Source: Erythrobacter sp. UBA1916
GTDB lineage: Bacteria; Pseudomonadota; Alphaproteobacteria; Sphingomonadales; Sphingomonadaceae
Assembly: GCA_002337385.1 (NCBI GenBank)
Contig: DDFY01000030.1
Span: 1-64,000, forward strand
Reading direction: 5' to 3'
Length of the DNA stretch: 64,000 nucleotides
Shown: in pieces, positions 14,570 to 24,058 of the stretch
Layout of the letters: each line of letters starts with the position of its first letter
Numbering within the stretch: the first letter of the stretch is position 1
Notes under the pieces: generated by a model
The model's database searches: none
Told to the model about the DNA's origin: nothing
Seen by the model: the letters and a program-made list of their open reading frames with translations, nothing else
Made by a program: the position numbers and the translations under genes

Positions 14570-17500
14570 TCATAGGGCATCCTCACTTTCGGATGGCTGA
14601 ATGGCGGGTTCATCGCCGCGTTGGCGGCTTATCTCTTCCTCGGCGGCACGTTCAGCCTCGGCGTCTCGTTCTTCGACCGCGTCCTGATCGATCTCGCCGC
14701 GCAGCACCTCACCGCTCTCGCTGATCAAGCCGAGACCGCGCGGATCGCGCAGGGACGACGGATCATAAAGTGAGCGGGTGCTTGAAATGAGCTGGTAGAA
14801 CGGGGCGCGGATATTGAGCCGCAGCTCCAACGGCAGGCGCGCGACCGTGCGCGAGATAATATTGTTTTGCGCGCCCTCGCCCTGCCCGATCCCCTCGAAC
14901 CTCACCCGCGTGACCAGCTCGCCCGCAAGCGGCCCGTCGAGCAGGATTTCGGCCTCGTCGAACTTGAGGTCGCGCAGGGTCTGAAACGCCAGATTGCCCA
15001 CGAGCGACAAGTCTTCGTAGGTCAACTGCCCGACATAAGCGAGATTGCCGCCCGGCGGACGCGCAGTAAGCACACCGCCTTCAAGGAACCCGTTGCCGTC
15101 TTCATCGAACACGATGGGAATAACGCCATCGAACGTGCCGGTGGCGGCGAGGTTGTTCAGCTCCATGCGCTCGATGAAGCGGTTGGCCTCCAGCCCTTCG
15201 ATGACCACGGTGTAGGTGCGGCTTTCAGACAGGCCGATGTTCATCGTCAGCGGCCGCAGCGTGAGCGTTCCGCCAAGCAGCGGCCATTGTCCGCCTTCGA
15301 TTTCTATGCGCTCTCCATCAATCAGCTGGAACGCAACCTCGCCATCGTAAATCTCGATGCCGGGGTTGATCGTGCCGACCTTGATGATCTGGTTCGGGGC
15401 GGTGGTCAGCCCGAGCAGGTCGGTGAAGACGATCTCGCCGCGCGCATGTTTGACCGGCCCGAAGGCGGCCGCAAGATCGAGGTTATCGGAAGCGAAGCGC
15501 CCTGAGCTGGTGACGCCATCGGCAGACCAGTCGATCTGCCCGGTTCCCGTCACCGTGCCTGAAACATTCGCCACCACGCCGAGTGCAAGGCGCGAAAGGT
15601 CCTGCGGTTGGAACGTGCTGTCGAAGGTGATGCCGTCGACCGTCAGATCGGCATGGCCAGCCCCGGTCGAAAGATCGTGTGCGATGGCGACCCGCGTTAC
15701 GGCCACCTTGCTATCGGGCTCGCGCAAGAGCGCGCGGGCGCGAATCACTCCGCCTTCGAGTGATAGCTCGGCGCTTTGGGCGGTCAGCGGTTCGAATCGG
15801 TCAGGTGCGGCGCGGTCTTCCAGCCGGAACGCGACATCGGACATGGCCAGCACACCATCGGCATAGCGCCAGGTGCCCGAACCTTGCGAGATATCGAGCG
15901 GGACGGCGGGCAGATGGGGCGCGGCCTCGGCAAAGGTGCCGCCGATATCGCCCTGCTCCAGCCGCGCGTCGAACTGGCCGAGCGCCAGTCGCAAGGTATC
16001 ATCGCCCTCGCCCAGTTCGAGCAGCGCAGCCGTGGTGCTGAGCGTGCCCGGCCAGCTTACCGTCAGCGGACCGGTGGCAAGGTGGAGCGGCGCGCCGCCC
16101 ATGCGTGCCCGGAAGTCGAGCGGCTCGGTACGGGCGGCGAAGCTCAGGCCCTGCGCACCGTAGCGCAGCAACGGTTGGCCCCCTTGCGGGCATAGCTCGA
16201 TCTGCTCGCGCCCGAAGGCAAGGTCGCCCAACGCCAGCGCCTCGACCTTGAAGGTCTGGCAGCTGCGCCACAAGGCGAGGTTCCCGCCAGAGCTGTAGGT
16301 TCCATCAAGCGGCACCTCGGCCCCGCTCACCATCCCGCCTGGAACAGCGCCCGATGCGAAGGCCCGGCCGGCAAAGCTGATCGTGCCATTGCGCGACTGG
16401 GTCAGGCGCAGGGCCGGGATCGCGAGGCGGGCATCACCCGCGGCATAGTCCGCCATCGAGAGGCGCAGCGACAGTGGCTGGCCCGCAGCCTGCTCCATCC
16501 GTCCGCTGATGCGCGGCAGCCCCGCTCCGCCAGTGAGGAAATTGCCGTCGAAGCGCGGCAACCCCTCGCCATCCAACGCGAACTGCGCCCGCGACAGGCC
16601 AAGCACGATATCGTCCGAGCGGCCGCGCAGCTCGGCCTGCGGGACAACAAACGACAGGCGCTGCCCGTTCTGGCGGAAGGAGAAGTCGGCTAACAGGCGC
16701 GCGCCGCGCAGCTCGGGGGCAAGCGCACTGTTCATTCGCGCAATCAGCGGGGCGAGCAAGGTGCCCTCAGTCGCGCGTTCCGCCTCGGCGAGCAGCTGAC
16801 CGGGCCGCGCTCCGGGTTGGAGGCCAGTGCCTTCGATTGCCCCCTCGCCTTCGATCCGCGCAAAGTTGTCGCGGGCGCGGACAAGGCCATCGGCTTCGAA
16901 CCGGGCGAAGCGGCCCTCGCTGGTGGCAAGATCGCTGGCGGCAAGGCGATAATCGGCGGTGAGCAGGCCCTCGCGCCAGGAGAACGAACTGGTCCCCTCC
17001 AGTGCGGCAACGCTGCTACCCGGTGCCCGCCCCGCCCCCGTCGCCACACTGGCGCGGCCAGAAACCGTGGCAAGGTCACTGGCCGCGAGCACATCGAGTT
17101 CGACGCCGCCGTCGGCCAGAGACATGGTTTCGCCACAAGCAAGCGAATCGAATCGCAATGGCCCTGCAAAATGTGGCTTGCCGCTGTCCACGCTCACCGC
17201 GCCGAACAGGCTCGCCCCTTGGGCAGAGCAATCGTTCAGCTCGAGGGTCGGCGCGACCAGGGCCAGTTCGCCGGTGAACCCATCGGCAAGGTTGCCCGCA
17301 CCACGCATCTTGGCGCCAATCCGGCCATAGTCGCTATCGATCAGCGCGCGGCCATCGTCGATGCTCACCGCCAGATCGGGCAGCGCGAACGGCGTATCGC
17401 CGCCGGTATAAAGCAGCTTGTCGAGCGAACCGAGACTGAGCCGTCCATCGGCGATTCGCCCGAACAGGCGCGGACGCACCAGCCGCACTTCCTGCACACC

Positions 17501-17815
17501 TGGCAGGCCGAGCCTTGGCTGGGTGATGATTTCCATCCGCTCGATGGTGACGTCAGGCCGGTCAGGATCGCCGATCACAATATCGGTCAAGACCTGCTCG
17601 TAGGCCGAGATCTGCTCGACCTTGTATTGGGCCTCGATCCCGCGGCTGTTCAGCTCGCCCGCAATAATGTCGTAGGCGATCTCCTCACGCGTTATCCATG
17701 CCCAGGCAGCGCCGCCCACGCCCAGCAGCACGACCGCGCGGATCGCATTGCCGAAGGTGAGCCACTTGCGGCCCGTTCGCGCCGGAGCATCGGAGATATC
17801 GGCATCCTGCGCCAT
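14570..17815 (-). CDS. ydbH: YdbH family AsmA-like intermembrane bridge protein
   Basis: The 1081-residue protein has one N-terminal inner-membrane anchor (about residues 20-45, IRAVVLLGVGGAAWAWI) and a very long beta-rich periplasmic part. It ends in the family's conserved DUF3971-like C-terminal region (LNNLAATGTFDGVIPIVFDEDG, NIISRTVARLPLELRLNIRAPFYQLI). YdbH belongs to the AsmA-like bridge proteins that form hydrophobic channels for phospholipid transport to the outer membrane, working with YnbE and YdbL. All three are present in order here. The start is ATG 17815; GTG 17824 is an alternative. Confidence 0.9.
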   Translation of the reverse strand: MAQDADISDAPARTGRKWLTFGNAIRAVVLLGVGGAAWAWITREEIAYDIIAGELNSRGIEAQYKVEQISAYEQVLTDIVIGDPDRPDVTIERMEIITQPRLGLPGVQEVRLVRPRLFGRIADGRLSLGSLDKLLYTGGDTPFALPDLAVSIDDGRALIDSDYGRIGAKMRGAGNLADGFTGELALVAPTLELNDCSAQGASLFGAVSVDSGKPHFAGPLRFDSLACGETMSLADGGVELDVLAASDLATVSGRASVATGAGRAPGSSVAALEGTSSFSWREGLLTADYRLAASDLATSEGRFARFEADGLVRARDNFARIEGEGAIEGTGLQPGARPGQLLAEAERATEGTLLAPLIARMNSALAPELRGARLLADFSFRQNGQRLSFVVPQAELRGRSDDIVLGLSRAQFALDGEGLPRFDGNFLTGGAGLPRISGRMEQAAGQPLSLRLSMADYAAGDARLAIPALRLTQSRNGTISFAGRAFASGAVPGGMVSGAEVPLDGTYSSGGNLALWRSCQTFKVEALALGDLAFGREQIELCPQGGQPLLRYGAQGLSFAARTEPLDFRARMGGAPLHLATGPLTVSWPGTLSTTAALLELGEGDDTLRLALGQFDARLEQGDIGGTFAEAAPHLPAVPLDISQGSGTWRYADGVLAMSDVAFRLEDRAAPDRFEPLTAQSAELSLEGGVIRARALLREPDSKVAVTRVAIAHDLSTGAGHADLTVDGITFDSTFQPQDLSRLALGVVANVSGTVTGTGQIDWSADGVTSSGRFASDNLDLAAAFGPVKHARGEIVFTDLLGLTTAPNQIIKVGTINPGIEIYDGEVAFQLIDGERIEIEGGQWPLLGGTLTLRPLTMNIGLSESRTYTVVIEGLEANRFIERMELNNLAATGTFDGVIPIVFDEDGNGFLEGGVLTARPPGGNLAYVGQLTYEDLSLVGNLAFQTLRDLKFDEAEILLDGPLAGELVTRVRFEGIGQGEGAQNNIISRTVARLPLELRLNIRAPFYQLISSTRSLYDPSSLRDPRGLGLISESGEVLRGEIDQDAVEERDAEAERAAEEEISRQRGDEPAIQPSESEDAL

Positions 17816-17851
17816 CGCGCGCACACTTGCGCGAGGATGCGCGCAAAGGCA

Positions 17852-18586
17852 ATGGAAGGCTTAGGCAAATCAGAGAGGAAGCGCTTGCCCGACCGGCCCG
17901 ACAACCACTCCGGCGCCCATGCGGGATCGGGCCATCGCGCTCGGCTGCGCGCACGCCTGCTCAATGGCGGGCCCGAGGCGCTGGCCGACTACGAGGTGCT
18001 CGAATACCTGCTGTTCGGCGCCCTCGCCCGCGGTGACACCAAGCCGCAAGCCAAGGCTCTGCTCGACAAGTTTGGCTCCCTGGCAGGTGTAATGAATGCC
18101 GATCCGGCCGCCTTGTGCGAAGTGAAAGGCGTGAGCGAGGCAAGCGCGGCGATGATCCGCATCGCCAGCGTCGCGGCGCGGAGGATGGCGCGTTCGCAAG
18201 TGTCAGAAAAGCCGGTGCTGGGAAGCTGGCAGGCGCTGATCGACTATCTCGCGATAGACATGGCGCACCTCAATGTGGAGCGCGTGCGCGTGCTCTATCT
18301 CGACACCCGCAACCGGCTGATTCTCGACCAGCACGTGCACGATGGCACTATCAACGAGGCCAGCATTCACCCGCGCGAAGTGGTGGGCACCGCCATCACA
18401 CGCGGGGCGGCGGCGGTGATTCTCGTGCACAACCACCCCTCCGGCAACCCGGAGCCGAGCAAGGCCGATATCGACATCACCCGCCGCATCGCCGAGGCTG
18501 GGCGGCTGGTGAACGTGACAGTTCACGATCACGTGATCGTGGGCCGCGAAGGCTATGTCTCGTTGCGGGCCAAGGGCCTGCTTTAG
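17852..18586 (+). CDS. radC: RadC family JAB/MPN domain protein
   Basis: The 244-residue protein has a helix-hairpin-helix-like N-terminal part (DYEVLEYLLFGAL and FGSLAGVMNADPAALCEVKGVS). A C-terminal JAMM/MPN domain follows with metal motif HNHPSGNPEPSKADID and an upstream catalytic Glu in NEASIHPREV. Despite the name, RadC's link to DNA repair was withdrawn and its function is unresolved. A DNA-related or peptidase-like role is possible. ATG 17852 gives the usual length; ATG 17837 is also in frame. Divergent from ydbH; stop is 1 bp from the convergent downstream gene. Confidence 0.93.
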   Translation: MEGLGKSERKRLPDRPDNHSGAHAGSGHRARLRARLLNGGPEALADYEVLEYLLFGALARGDTKPQAKALLDKFGSLAGVMNADPAALCEVKGVSEASAAMIRIASVAARRMARSQVSEKPVLGSWQALIDYLAIDMAHLNVERVRVLYLDTRNRLILDQHVHDGTINEASIHPREVVGTAITRGAAAVILVHNHPSGNPEPSKADIDITRRIAEAGRLVNVTVHDHVIVGREGYVSLRAKGLL

Positions 18587-18587
18587 C

Positions 18588-21374
18588 TCAGATCGCGAAA
18601 CCGAAGCGCCGATAGACCTTGCCGATTGCCGGACTGCGGGCCAACGCTTCGTCGATATCCTCCTGCCCGCCAGTATCGCCCGCCTCGCGCCGAATAATTC
18701 CGCGCAACAGCAAGGTTGCGGTCTGGGCCGGGATCAGCGCCAGCGCCGCATTGGCATCGGCCAGTGCCGCATCGATCTGCCCATTGCGCAGATAGGCCAT
18801 CGCACGGCTGTCGAGCGCCGCGCCGGGATTGCTCGCTTTTTCCACCGCCTGCACACACAGGTCCAGCGCCTGCGCAGGCTTGATGTTCCAGGTGCCCATA
18901 TACCAGCACTTGGAATTGAGCAGCCAGGCATCGTTCGGGTCATCATCGAGCAGCGCGTCGATCCGGGCCAACCCGTCATCAAACAGGCCCTCGCGTGCAT
19001 CCAGCTCGGCCAGCGCCAGCGCGAGCGCCTGACGCACGTCCTCGTCACCATATTGCTCTTCCAGCAAGGCGCGCGCTTCTTCCATTGCGCCGGTATCGGC
19101 GAGCGCCTCGGCCAGCGCCATGGCCCGCCCTGGGCCAGGATCGAGCGCATAGGCCTCGGCGAGATCGTCGCGCGAAGCTTCACGGTCGAGCATGTCCGCC
19201 AGTGCCTGCGAACGCCGGGCATAGGTATCTGCGGCGCCATCAAGCGCGATCGCCTTGGTGAGGTCGTCGTAGGCCCCGGCGAAATCGTAGGTCATAATGC
19301 GCAGGTTCGCGCGGTTGAGATAGGGCATGACCTCGTCGGGGTCGCGCGCGATCAGGGTGGCATAGGCCTGTTCGACCGGCTCCAGCAGGCTCCGGTCATC
19401 GGCTCCGGCAAACTTCCATCGCCGAGCCACGTCGTCATCCGCTTCGAGCCGCAACGGGTTGCGTCCCAGCGCCGCTGCCTTGCGGCGTTCCTCGGTGATC
19501 TGGTCGACCGCGACCTCACCGCCATCGGAAACGATGCTCTCGATAACGGTGAGCATATTGCCATCGAGGCTTGCCCGGCGATGCAGGCGGCGACCGGCTA
19601 TGGTCTCGTCCAGATCGGCAGTGCCGAGGAGCTGAAAAGCGTCCTTACCTTCGGGAAGATGCAGCCGGTAGGTCACCTCGCTGGCCGAGGGCGGCCCGAT
19701 ATCCACCGGAATGTCACGCCACTGGCGACGTGAACGGTCAGGAGAAAAACTGAAGTCGGCGATGAGCAGTTCGGGCGTCACCTTGCCTGTCGCCCCTTCG
19801 AACCGCGTCGGAGACGTCATCAGGGAATCGACGGTAATCGCAATCTCGCTGTTGTCCGAACCTTTCGCGAAGTCCGCTGAAACGACCTGATGAACGCCGA
19901 GGATCGCGTAAATCATCCGGTTGGCCAGATCGATGCGCTGGTCTTCATCAGCCTGTTCGAGCGTAGCATTGATGAACGCAGCCACGGGGCCAACGACGTC
20001 GAACCGGACCTTGGCCAAAACCGGAATATCGATCCCGGCGCGCTGGTCGACATCGATGGCTACAGCCGTATCGGGCGTGCGCGGAAGGGTCTGGACAATC
20101 GGCACCAGCTCCGCGCCTTCGGCCTGCAGCGGCAGGGCATAGCCGAACGGGGGGACATTTCCGGCAACGGCAACATTGGCCCCTTGCGACGTACCATCGA
20201 GCCAGTAGCTATCGCCATCGATAAGGGCGCGCACGATTATGTGATTGAACAGCCCGGCAGACGGCAGCATCTCCGGCAGCGCCGCGCCGATCTCGGTGTG
20301 AACCAGCACCGGCTCGGCCTCAATTCCCAGCCCATCCAGCAAGGCAAGCAGGAGCTTGGTCTTGGCCTTGCAGTCACCATAGCGCAGATCCCAGGTCTCC
20401 TGTGGTTCCTGCGGGAGGTAGTTGCCGCCATCGAGGCCATTGGCGAGATAGCCGATTTCCTCCTGAACCATCTCCAGCGCAGCCACGGCGCGATCGAGCG
20501 GGCTGGAATACTCGGCCATGATTGCCTGCACACGCTGAGCCAGTTCACCACCCGGTGCGATGACGCCTTCCACATCATACAACGGCGCCTGCGCGCGCGA
20601 GACTTCCTTCCAGTCGGCAAAGGTCGTCAGTTGCAACAGCGAAGGACGCCGGTAGCGCAGCGGGGCGTCGCTGGGGAACTCGTCGCCTTCTGCCAGCGGA
20701 AGGGCAAGTTCGAGCCAGTTGTAGCCGCTATCCAGCGTGGGCGGTGCCAGCTCGACATTCGGCGCGGCCTGGAAGTGCACCGCCGCGCCATCTTTCCACG
20801 AGGCCCTGACCCTTGCAAAACCGGGCCGAAAATCTGGCAGGTGCGGAAGGTAGCTGATGCTTTCCACCTCGTCGCCAAGGGCCTGCTCCTCGCGCGTAAC
20901 CGAGTAGCGCACGCGCAGCACATCGCCCACCTGCAAGCCCGGCACGGCAAGCATCGCTGTCAGCACCCCGTCCAGCATGCGCTGCTCAAGCGCCTGCTCG
21001 CGCCGGATTACTTCCAGCCGCTCGCCGGCATCGAGCATGTCGATCACCTCGCCATCGCGCAGGATCGATATCTCGTGCACGATGAGGTCGCCCTTGTCGG
21101 GCTGCCAACTGGCGCCGACGGTGCCGGCCATGGTCAGATCCTGCGCGCTCGACATGCGGATTGCGCGGTCGGAATAGTCCCACAGCTGGCCATCCTCGAT
21201 CCGCAGCTGCTGATCGAAAATGACCATATTGGTGGTGCTGTCGGCTATTGCGGCTTCAAGATCGGCCGCCGCGATCCACGCCGGGGCCGCGTCGTAGAGC
21301 ACCTCTTCACCAGCAATCGCGGGGGCGGTCAGAAAGGTGGCCACAAGCATGGCAGCGGCGCATTTCAGACGCAT
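18588..21374 (-). CDS. DUF3857 / transglutaminase-like / TPR secreted protein
   Basis: A 928-residue exported protein. It has a signal peptide (residues 1-20, MRLKCAAAMLVATFLTAPAIA) and a DUF3857 beta domain (about 50-230). A transglutaminase-like core carries a complete Cys335-His378-Asp393 triad in GDCKAK, FNHIIV and WLDGT. A second beta region spans about 450-600. TPR-type helical repeats run from about 650 to the end (YATLIARDPDEVMPYLNRANLRI, AWLLNSKCWYMGTWN). The family is common in Sphingomonadales and Bacteroidetes, with no assigned substrate. A peptidase or crosslinker acting in the periplasm is inferred. Start 21374 gives the signal peptide; the longer frame to 21536 is not used. Confidence 0.87.
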   Translation of the reverse strand: MRLKCAAAMLVATFLTAPAIAGEEVLYDAAPAWIAAADLEAAIADSTTNMVIFDQQLRIEDGQLWDYSDRAIRMSSAQDLTMAGTVGASWQPDKGDLIVHEISILRDGEVIDMLDAGERLEVIRREQALEQRMLDGVLTAMLAVPGLQVGDVLRVRYSVTREEQALGDEVESISYLPHLPDFRPGFARVRASWKDGAAVHFQAAPNVELAPPTLDSGYNWLELALPLAEGDEFPSDAPLRYRRPSLLQLTTFADWKEVSRAQAPLYDVEGVIAPGGELAQRVQAIMAEYSSPLDRAVAALEMVQEEIGYLANGLDGGNYLPQEPQETWDLRYGDCKAKTKLLLALLDGLGIEAEPVLVHTEIGAALPEMLPSAGLFNHIIVRALIDGDSYWLDGTSQGANVAVAGNVPPFGYALPLQAEGAELVPIVQTLPRTPDTAVAIDVDQRAGIDIPVLAKVRFDVVGPVAAFINATLEQADEDQRIDLANRMIYAILGVHQVVSADFAKGSDNSEIAITVDSLMTSPTRFEGATGKVTPELLIADFSFSPDRSRRQWRDIPVDIGPPSASEVTYRLHLPEGKDAFQLLGTADLDETIAGRRLHRRASLDGNMLTVIESIVSDGGEVAVDQITEERRKAAALGRNPLRLEADDDVARRWKFAGADDRSLLEPVEQAYATLIARDPDEVMPYLNRANLRIMTYDFAGAYDDLTKAIALDGAADTYARRSQALADMLDREASRDDLAEAYALDPGPGRAMALAEALADTGAMEEARALLEEQYGDEDVRQALALALAELDAREGLFDDGLARIDALLDDDPNDAWLLNSKCWYMGTWNIKPAQALDLCVQAVEKASNPGAALDSRAMAYLRNGQIDAALADANAALALIPAQTATLLLRGIIRREAGDTGGQEDIDEALARSPAIGKVYRRFGFAI

Positions 21375-21535
21375 ATCAAATATCAACTTTCGACAAGATT
21401 CCCTGTTGAATCGAATGCTCTCACATGGGCCCCGCCAAAGCAATTGCTCAACGCCAGGATCGGCGCCCTCTTGTCTTTCGGCACCCCAGCGCCTAGCCGC
21501 GCCGACAGAATTTCCGTCCATACTGGAGCACACCA

Positions 21536-22849
21536 ATGGTCCCCCGCTACGCCCGCCCTGCCATGTCCGCGATCTGGGAGCCCGAGATGCGCTATCGCAT
21601 CTGGTTCGAGATCGAAGCCCATGCGGCGGTCAAGATGGGCGAACTAGGTGTGGTGCCGGAAAGCGCGGGCAAGGCGCTGTGGGACTGGTGGGCAACCAAC
21701 CCGAAGATCGACGTCGCCGCGATCGATGCCAAGGAAGCCGTGCTCAAGCACGATGTGATCGCCTTCCTCGACTGGGTTGCCGAGCAGGTCGGCCCCGAGG
21801 CACGCTTCATGCATCAGGGCATGACCAGCTCCGACGTGCTCGATAGCACGCTGAACGTCCAGCTCGCGCGCGCCAGCGATATCCTGCTCGCCGACCTCGA
21901 CGCGCTGCTCGCCGCCATCGAGCGCCGCGCGCAGGAGCACAAGTACACCCCCACCATCGGCCGCAGCCACGGCATTCACGCAGAGCCGGTCACCTTCGGC
22001 CTCAAGCTTGCCGAAGCCTATGCCGAATTCAGCCGCGCCAAGGCCCGCCTGATCGCGGCGCGGGCAGAAATCGCCACCTGCGCCATTTCGGGCGCGGTCG
22101 GCACCTTCGCCAATGTCGATCCGAGCGTCGAGGTCTATGTCGCCGAGCAGATGGGGCTGGAGATCGAACCCGTTTCGACTCAGGTCATCCCGCGCGACCG
22201 CCATGCGATGTTCTTCTCAACGCTCGCCGTGATCGCCAGCTCGATCGAGCGGATCGCGGTCGAAGTGCGCCACCTGCAGCGCACCGAGGTTCTGGAAGCC
22301 GAGGAATATTTCTCGCCCGGCCAGAAGGGCTCCTCTGCCATGCCGCACAAGCGCAACCCGGTGCTGACCGAGAACCTCACCGGGCAGGCGCGCATGATCC
22401 GCTCTTATGCCCTGCCCGCGATGGAAAACGTCGCCCTGTGGCACGAGCGCGATATCTCGCACTCATCGGTCGAGCGCTTCATCGGCCCCGATGCCACGAT
22501 CACGCTCGACTTCGCGCTCGCCCGCCTCACCGGCGTGATCGACAAGCTGCTGGTGTACCCTGAGCGGATGCAGAAGAACCTCGACCGGATGGGCGGCCTC
22601 GTCCACTCGCAGCGGGTACTACTGGCGCTGACGCAGGCTGGCCTCAGCCGCGACGAGAGCTACCGCCTTGTCCAGCGCAACGCGATGAAGGTGTGGGAAT
22701 CGGATGGCCAGCTGTCTCTGCTTGAGCTGCTGAAAGCCGATCCCGAGGTGAGCGCAGCGCTTACCGACGAGCAGCTCGAAGAGAAGTTCGACCTTGCTTA
22801 CCACTTCAAGCACGTCGACACGATTTTCGCCCGCGTCTTCGGCGGCTGA
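21536..22849 (+). CDS. purB: Adenylosuccinate lyase
   Basis: PurB performs two fumarate-releasing steps in purine synthesis (SAICAR to AICAR and adenylosuccinate to AMP). The 437-residue protein has the fumarase/aspartase superfamily motifs. These are TSSDVLDSTLN near residue 96, GRSHGIHAEP with the general-acid His, and the signature GSSAMPHKRNP near 265-275 with the catalytic Ser. The ATG at 21536 gives the family N-terminus MVPRYARPAMSAIWEPE. The frame is complete, with strong neighbours but no visible operon partner. Confidence 0.97.
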   Translation: MVPRYARPAMSAIWEPEMRYRIWFEIEAHAAVKMGELGVVPESAGKALWDWWATNPKIDVAAIDAKEAVLKHDVIAFLDWVAEQVGPEARFMHQGMTSSDVLDSTLNVQLARASDILLADLDALLAAIERRAQEHKYTPTIGRSHGIHAEPVTFGLKLAEAYAEFSRAKARLIAARAEIATCAISGAVGTFANVDPSVEVYVAEQMGLEIEPVSTQVIPRDRHAMFFSTLAVIASSIERIAVEVRHLQRTEVLEAEEYFSPGQKGSSAMPHKRNPVLTENLTGQARMIRSYALPAMENVALWHERDISHSSVERFIGPDATITLDFALARLTGVIDKLLVYPERMQKNLDRMGGLVHSQRVLLALTQAGLSRDESYRLVQRNAMKVWESDGQLSLLELLKADPEVSAALTDEQLEEKFDLAYHFKHVDTIFARVFGG

Positions 22850-22910
22850 TCGGCGCTCTTCCCAAGCGGCGGCGGTTTGGCTAGCCTTGCGGGCGGATTG
22901 AGGAGATACG

Positions 22911-23306
22911 ATGCAGATATTGCGCACATTCGTCTGGGGCTTGCTCCTCGTCGCGCTGGTGGCCTTCTCGGTCGCCAACTGGACCGATGTCACCGTCCGC
23001 ATCTGGCCCGGCATCCTCGTCGACACCAAGGTGCCGGCCATTGTCATCATCTCGTTCGCGATCGGGTTCATTCCGATGTGGCTCTACCTGCGTGCGTCCA
23101 AGTGGCAGGCGCGTCGCCGCATCCAGAGCCTCGAAAACGCCGCACGGGTGGCTCAAGTGACCCCGGTGCAGCCCGAAGCTACGACTGCCAGTGCGGTTGA
23201 CGCGACCCCGGTTGCCCCAGCCGAGCCCGATGTGCCGGCAACACCGCCCGTGGGGGCAGACCCGATGTCGCCCCTTCCCACTCCTCCCTCCACCAAACCG
23301 GAATAG
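22911..23306 (+). CDS. lapA: LapA family (DUF1049) membrane protein
   Basis: The 131-residue protein has two N-terminal hydrophobic helices (about residues 5-24 and 42-62). These carry the DUF1049 hallmark FSVANWTDVTVRIWPG between them. A Pro/Ala-rich tail (PVAPAEPDVPATPP) is probably disordered. In E. coli LapA acts with LapB in lipopolysaccharide assembly control. Sphingomonads mostly carry glycosphingolipids instead of LPS, so its role here is open. It stands 2 bp upstream of pyrF, likely cotranscribed. Confidence 0.85.
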   Translation: MQILRTFVWGLLLVALVAFSVANWTDVTVRIWPGILVDTKVPAIVIISFAIGFIPMWLYLRASKWQARRRIQSLENAARVAQVTPVQPEATTASAVDATPVAPAEPDVPATPPVGADPMSPLPTPPSTKPE

Positions 23307-23308
23307 CC

Positions 23309-23986
23309 GTGAGCAACCCAATTTATCTTGCGCTCGACGTGCCGCAGATCGAGGCGGCGAAGGACCTGCTTGGCAAGGTCCGCAACCATATCGGCGGCGT
23401 GAAGCTGGGCATGGAGTTCTTCTATGCCCACGGCCACCACGGGGTAATGGAACTGGCGCACGCCAGCGGGCTGCCGATCTTCCTCGACCTCAAGCTGCAC
23501 GACATTCCCAACACCGTCGCCGGCGCGATGCAGTCGATCCACGTGCTCGAACCGGCCATTGTCACCGTTCACGCTTCGGGCGGACGGGCGATGATGGAAG
23601 ATGCCAAGGCCGCCGCGGGCGAGCATTGCAAGGTGGTGGCGGTGACCATGCTCACCAGCCTTGACGAAAACGACCTCGCGCGGACCGGCGTTGGCGGCAC
23701 TCCGCACGATCACGTGATGCGGCTGGCCGAGCTGGCCGAATCGGCTGGGCTCGACGGGATTGTCTGCTCGGGACAAGAGGTGGGCGCCGTCCACAAGCAG
23801 TGGAAGCACGGCTTTTTCGTCGTTCCGGGCCTGCGTCCGGCGGGCAGCGCCAGCGGTGATCAGAAGCGCGTCGTGACCCCGCGACAAGCGCGCGACGATG
23901 GCGCCAGCGCGCTGGTGATCGGGCGGCCGATCAGCAAGGCCGCCGATCCGCTCGCCGCCGCGCGCGAGATCGAAGCCACGCTGTGA
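23309..23986 (+). CDS. pyrF: Orotidine 5'-phosphate decarboxylase
   Basis: PyrF decarboxylates OMP to UMP, the last step of de novo pyrimidine synthesis. The 225-residue TIM-barrel has the active-site run FLDLKLHDIPNT with Asp60, Lys62 and Asp65. It also has VTVHASGG, GVGGTPHDHV, FFVVPGLRPAG and a C-terminal GRPI phosphate loop. It starts with GTG at 23309, 2 bp after the lapA stop. The length is usual for the family. Confidence 0.96.
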   Translation: MSNPIYLALDVPQIEAAKDLLGKVRNHIGGVKLGMEFFYAHGHHGVMELAHASGLPIFLDLKLHDIPNTVAGAMQSIHVLEPAIVTVHASGGRAMMEDAKAAAGEHCKVVAVTMLTSLDENDLARTGVGGTPHDHVMRLAELAESAGLDGIVCSGQEVGAVHKQWKHGFFVVPGLRPAGSASGDQKRVVTPRQARDDGASALVIGRPISKAADPLAAAREIEATL

Positions 23987-24058
23987 CAGGCCTGATCGCG
24001 CGTTAACCGGCATCCGAGAGGTGACGTTTAGCGCCTCTGCGCTTAAGTGAGCCTCGAC

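Noticed and set aside
16817..17851. Upstream extension of radC into ydbH
   Set aside because: It is antisense to conserved YdbH sequence; RadC family similarity begins at about 17852.
24017..24038. Possible terminator or attenuator before trpF (AGAGG/CCTCT)
   Set aside because: Only five base pairs, no leader peptide with Trp codons and no U-tract.
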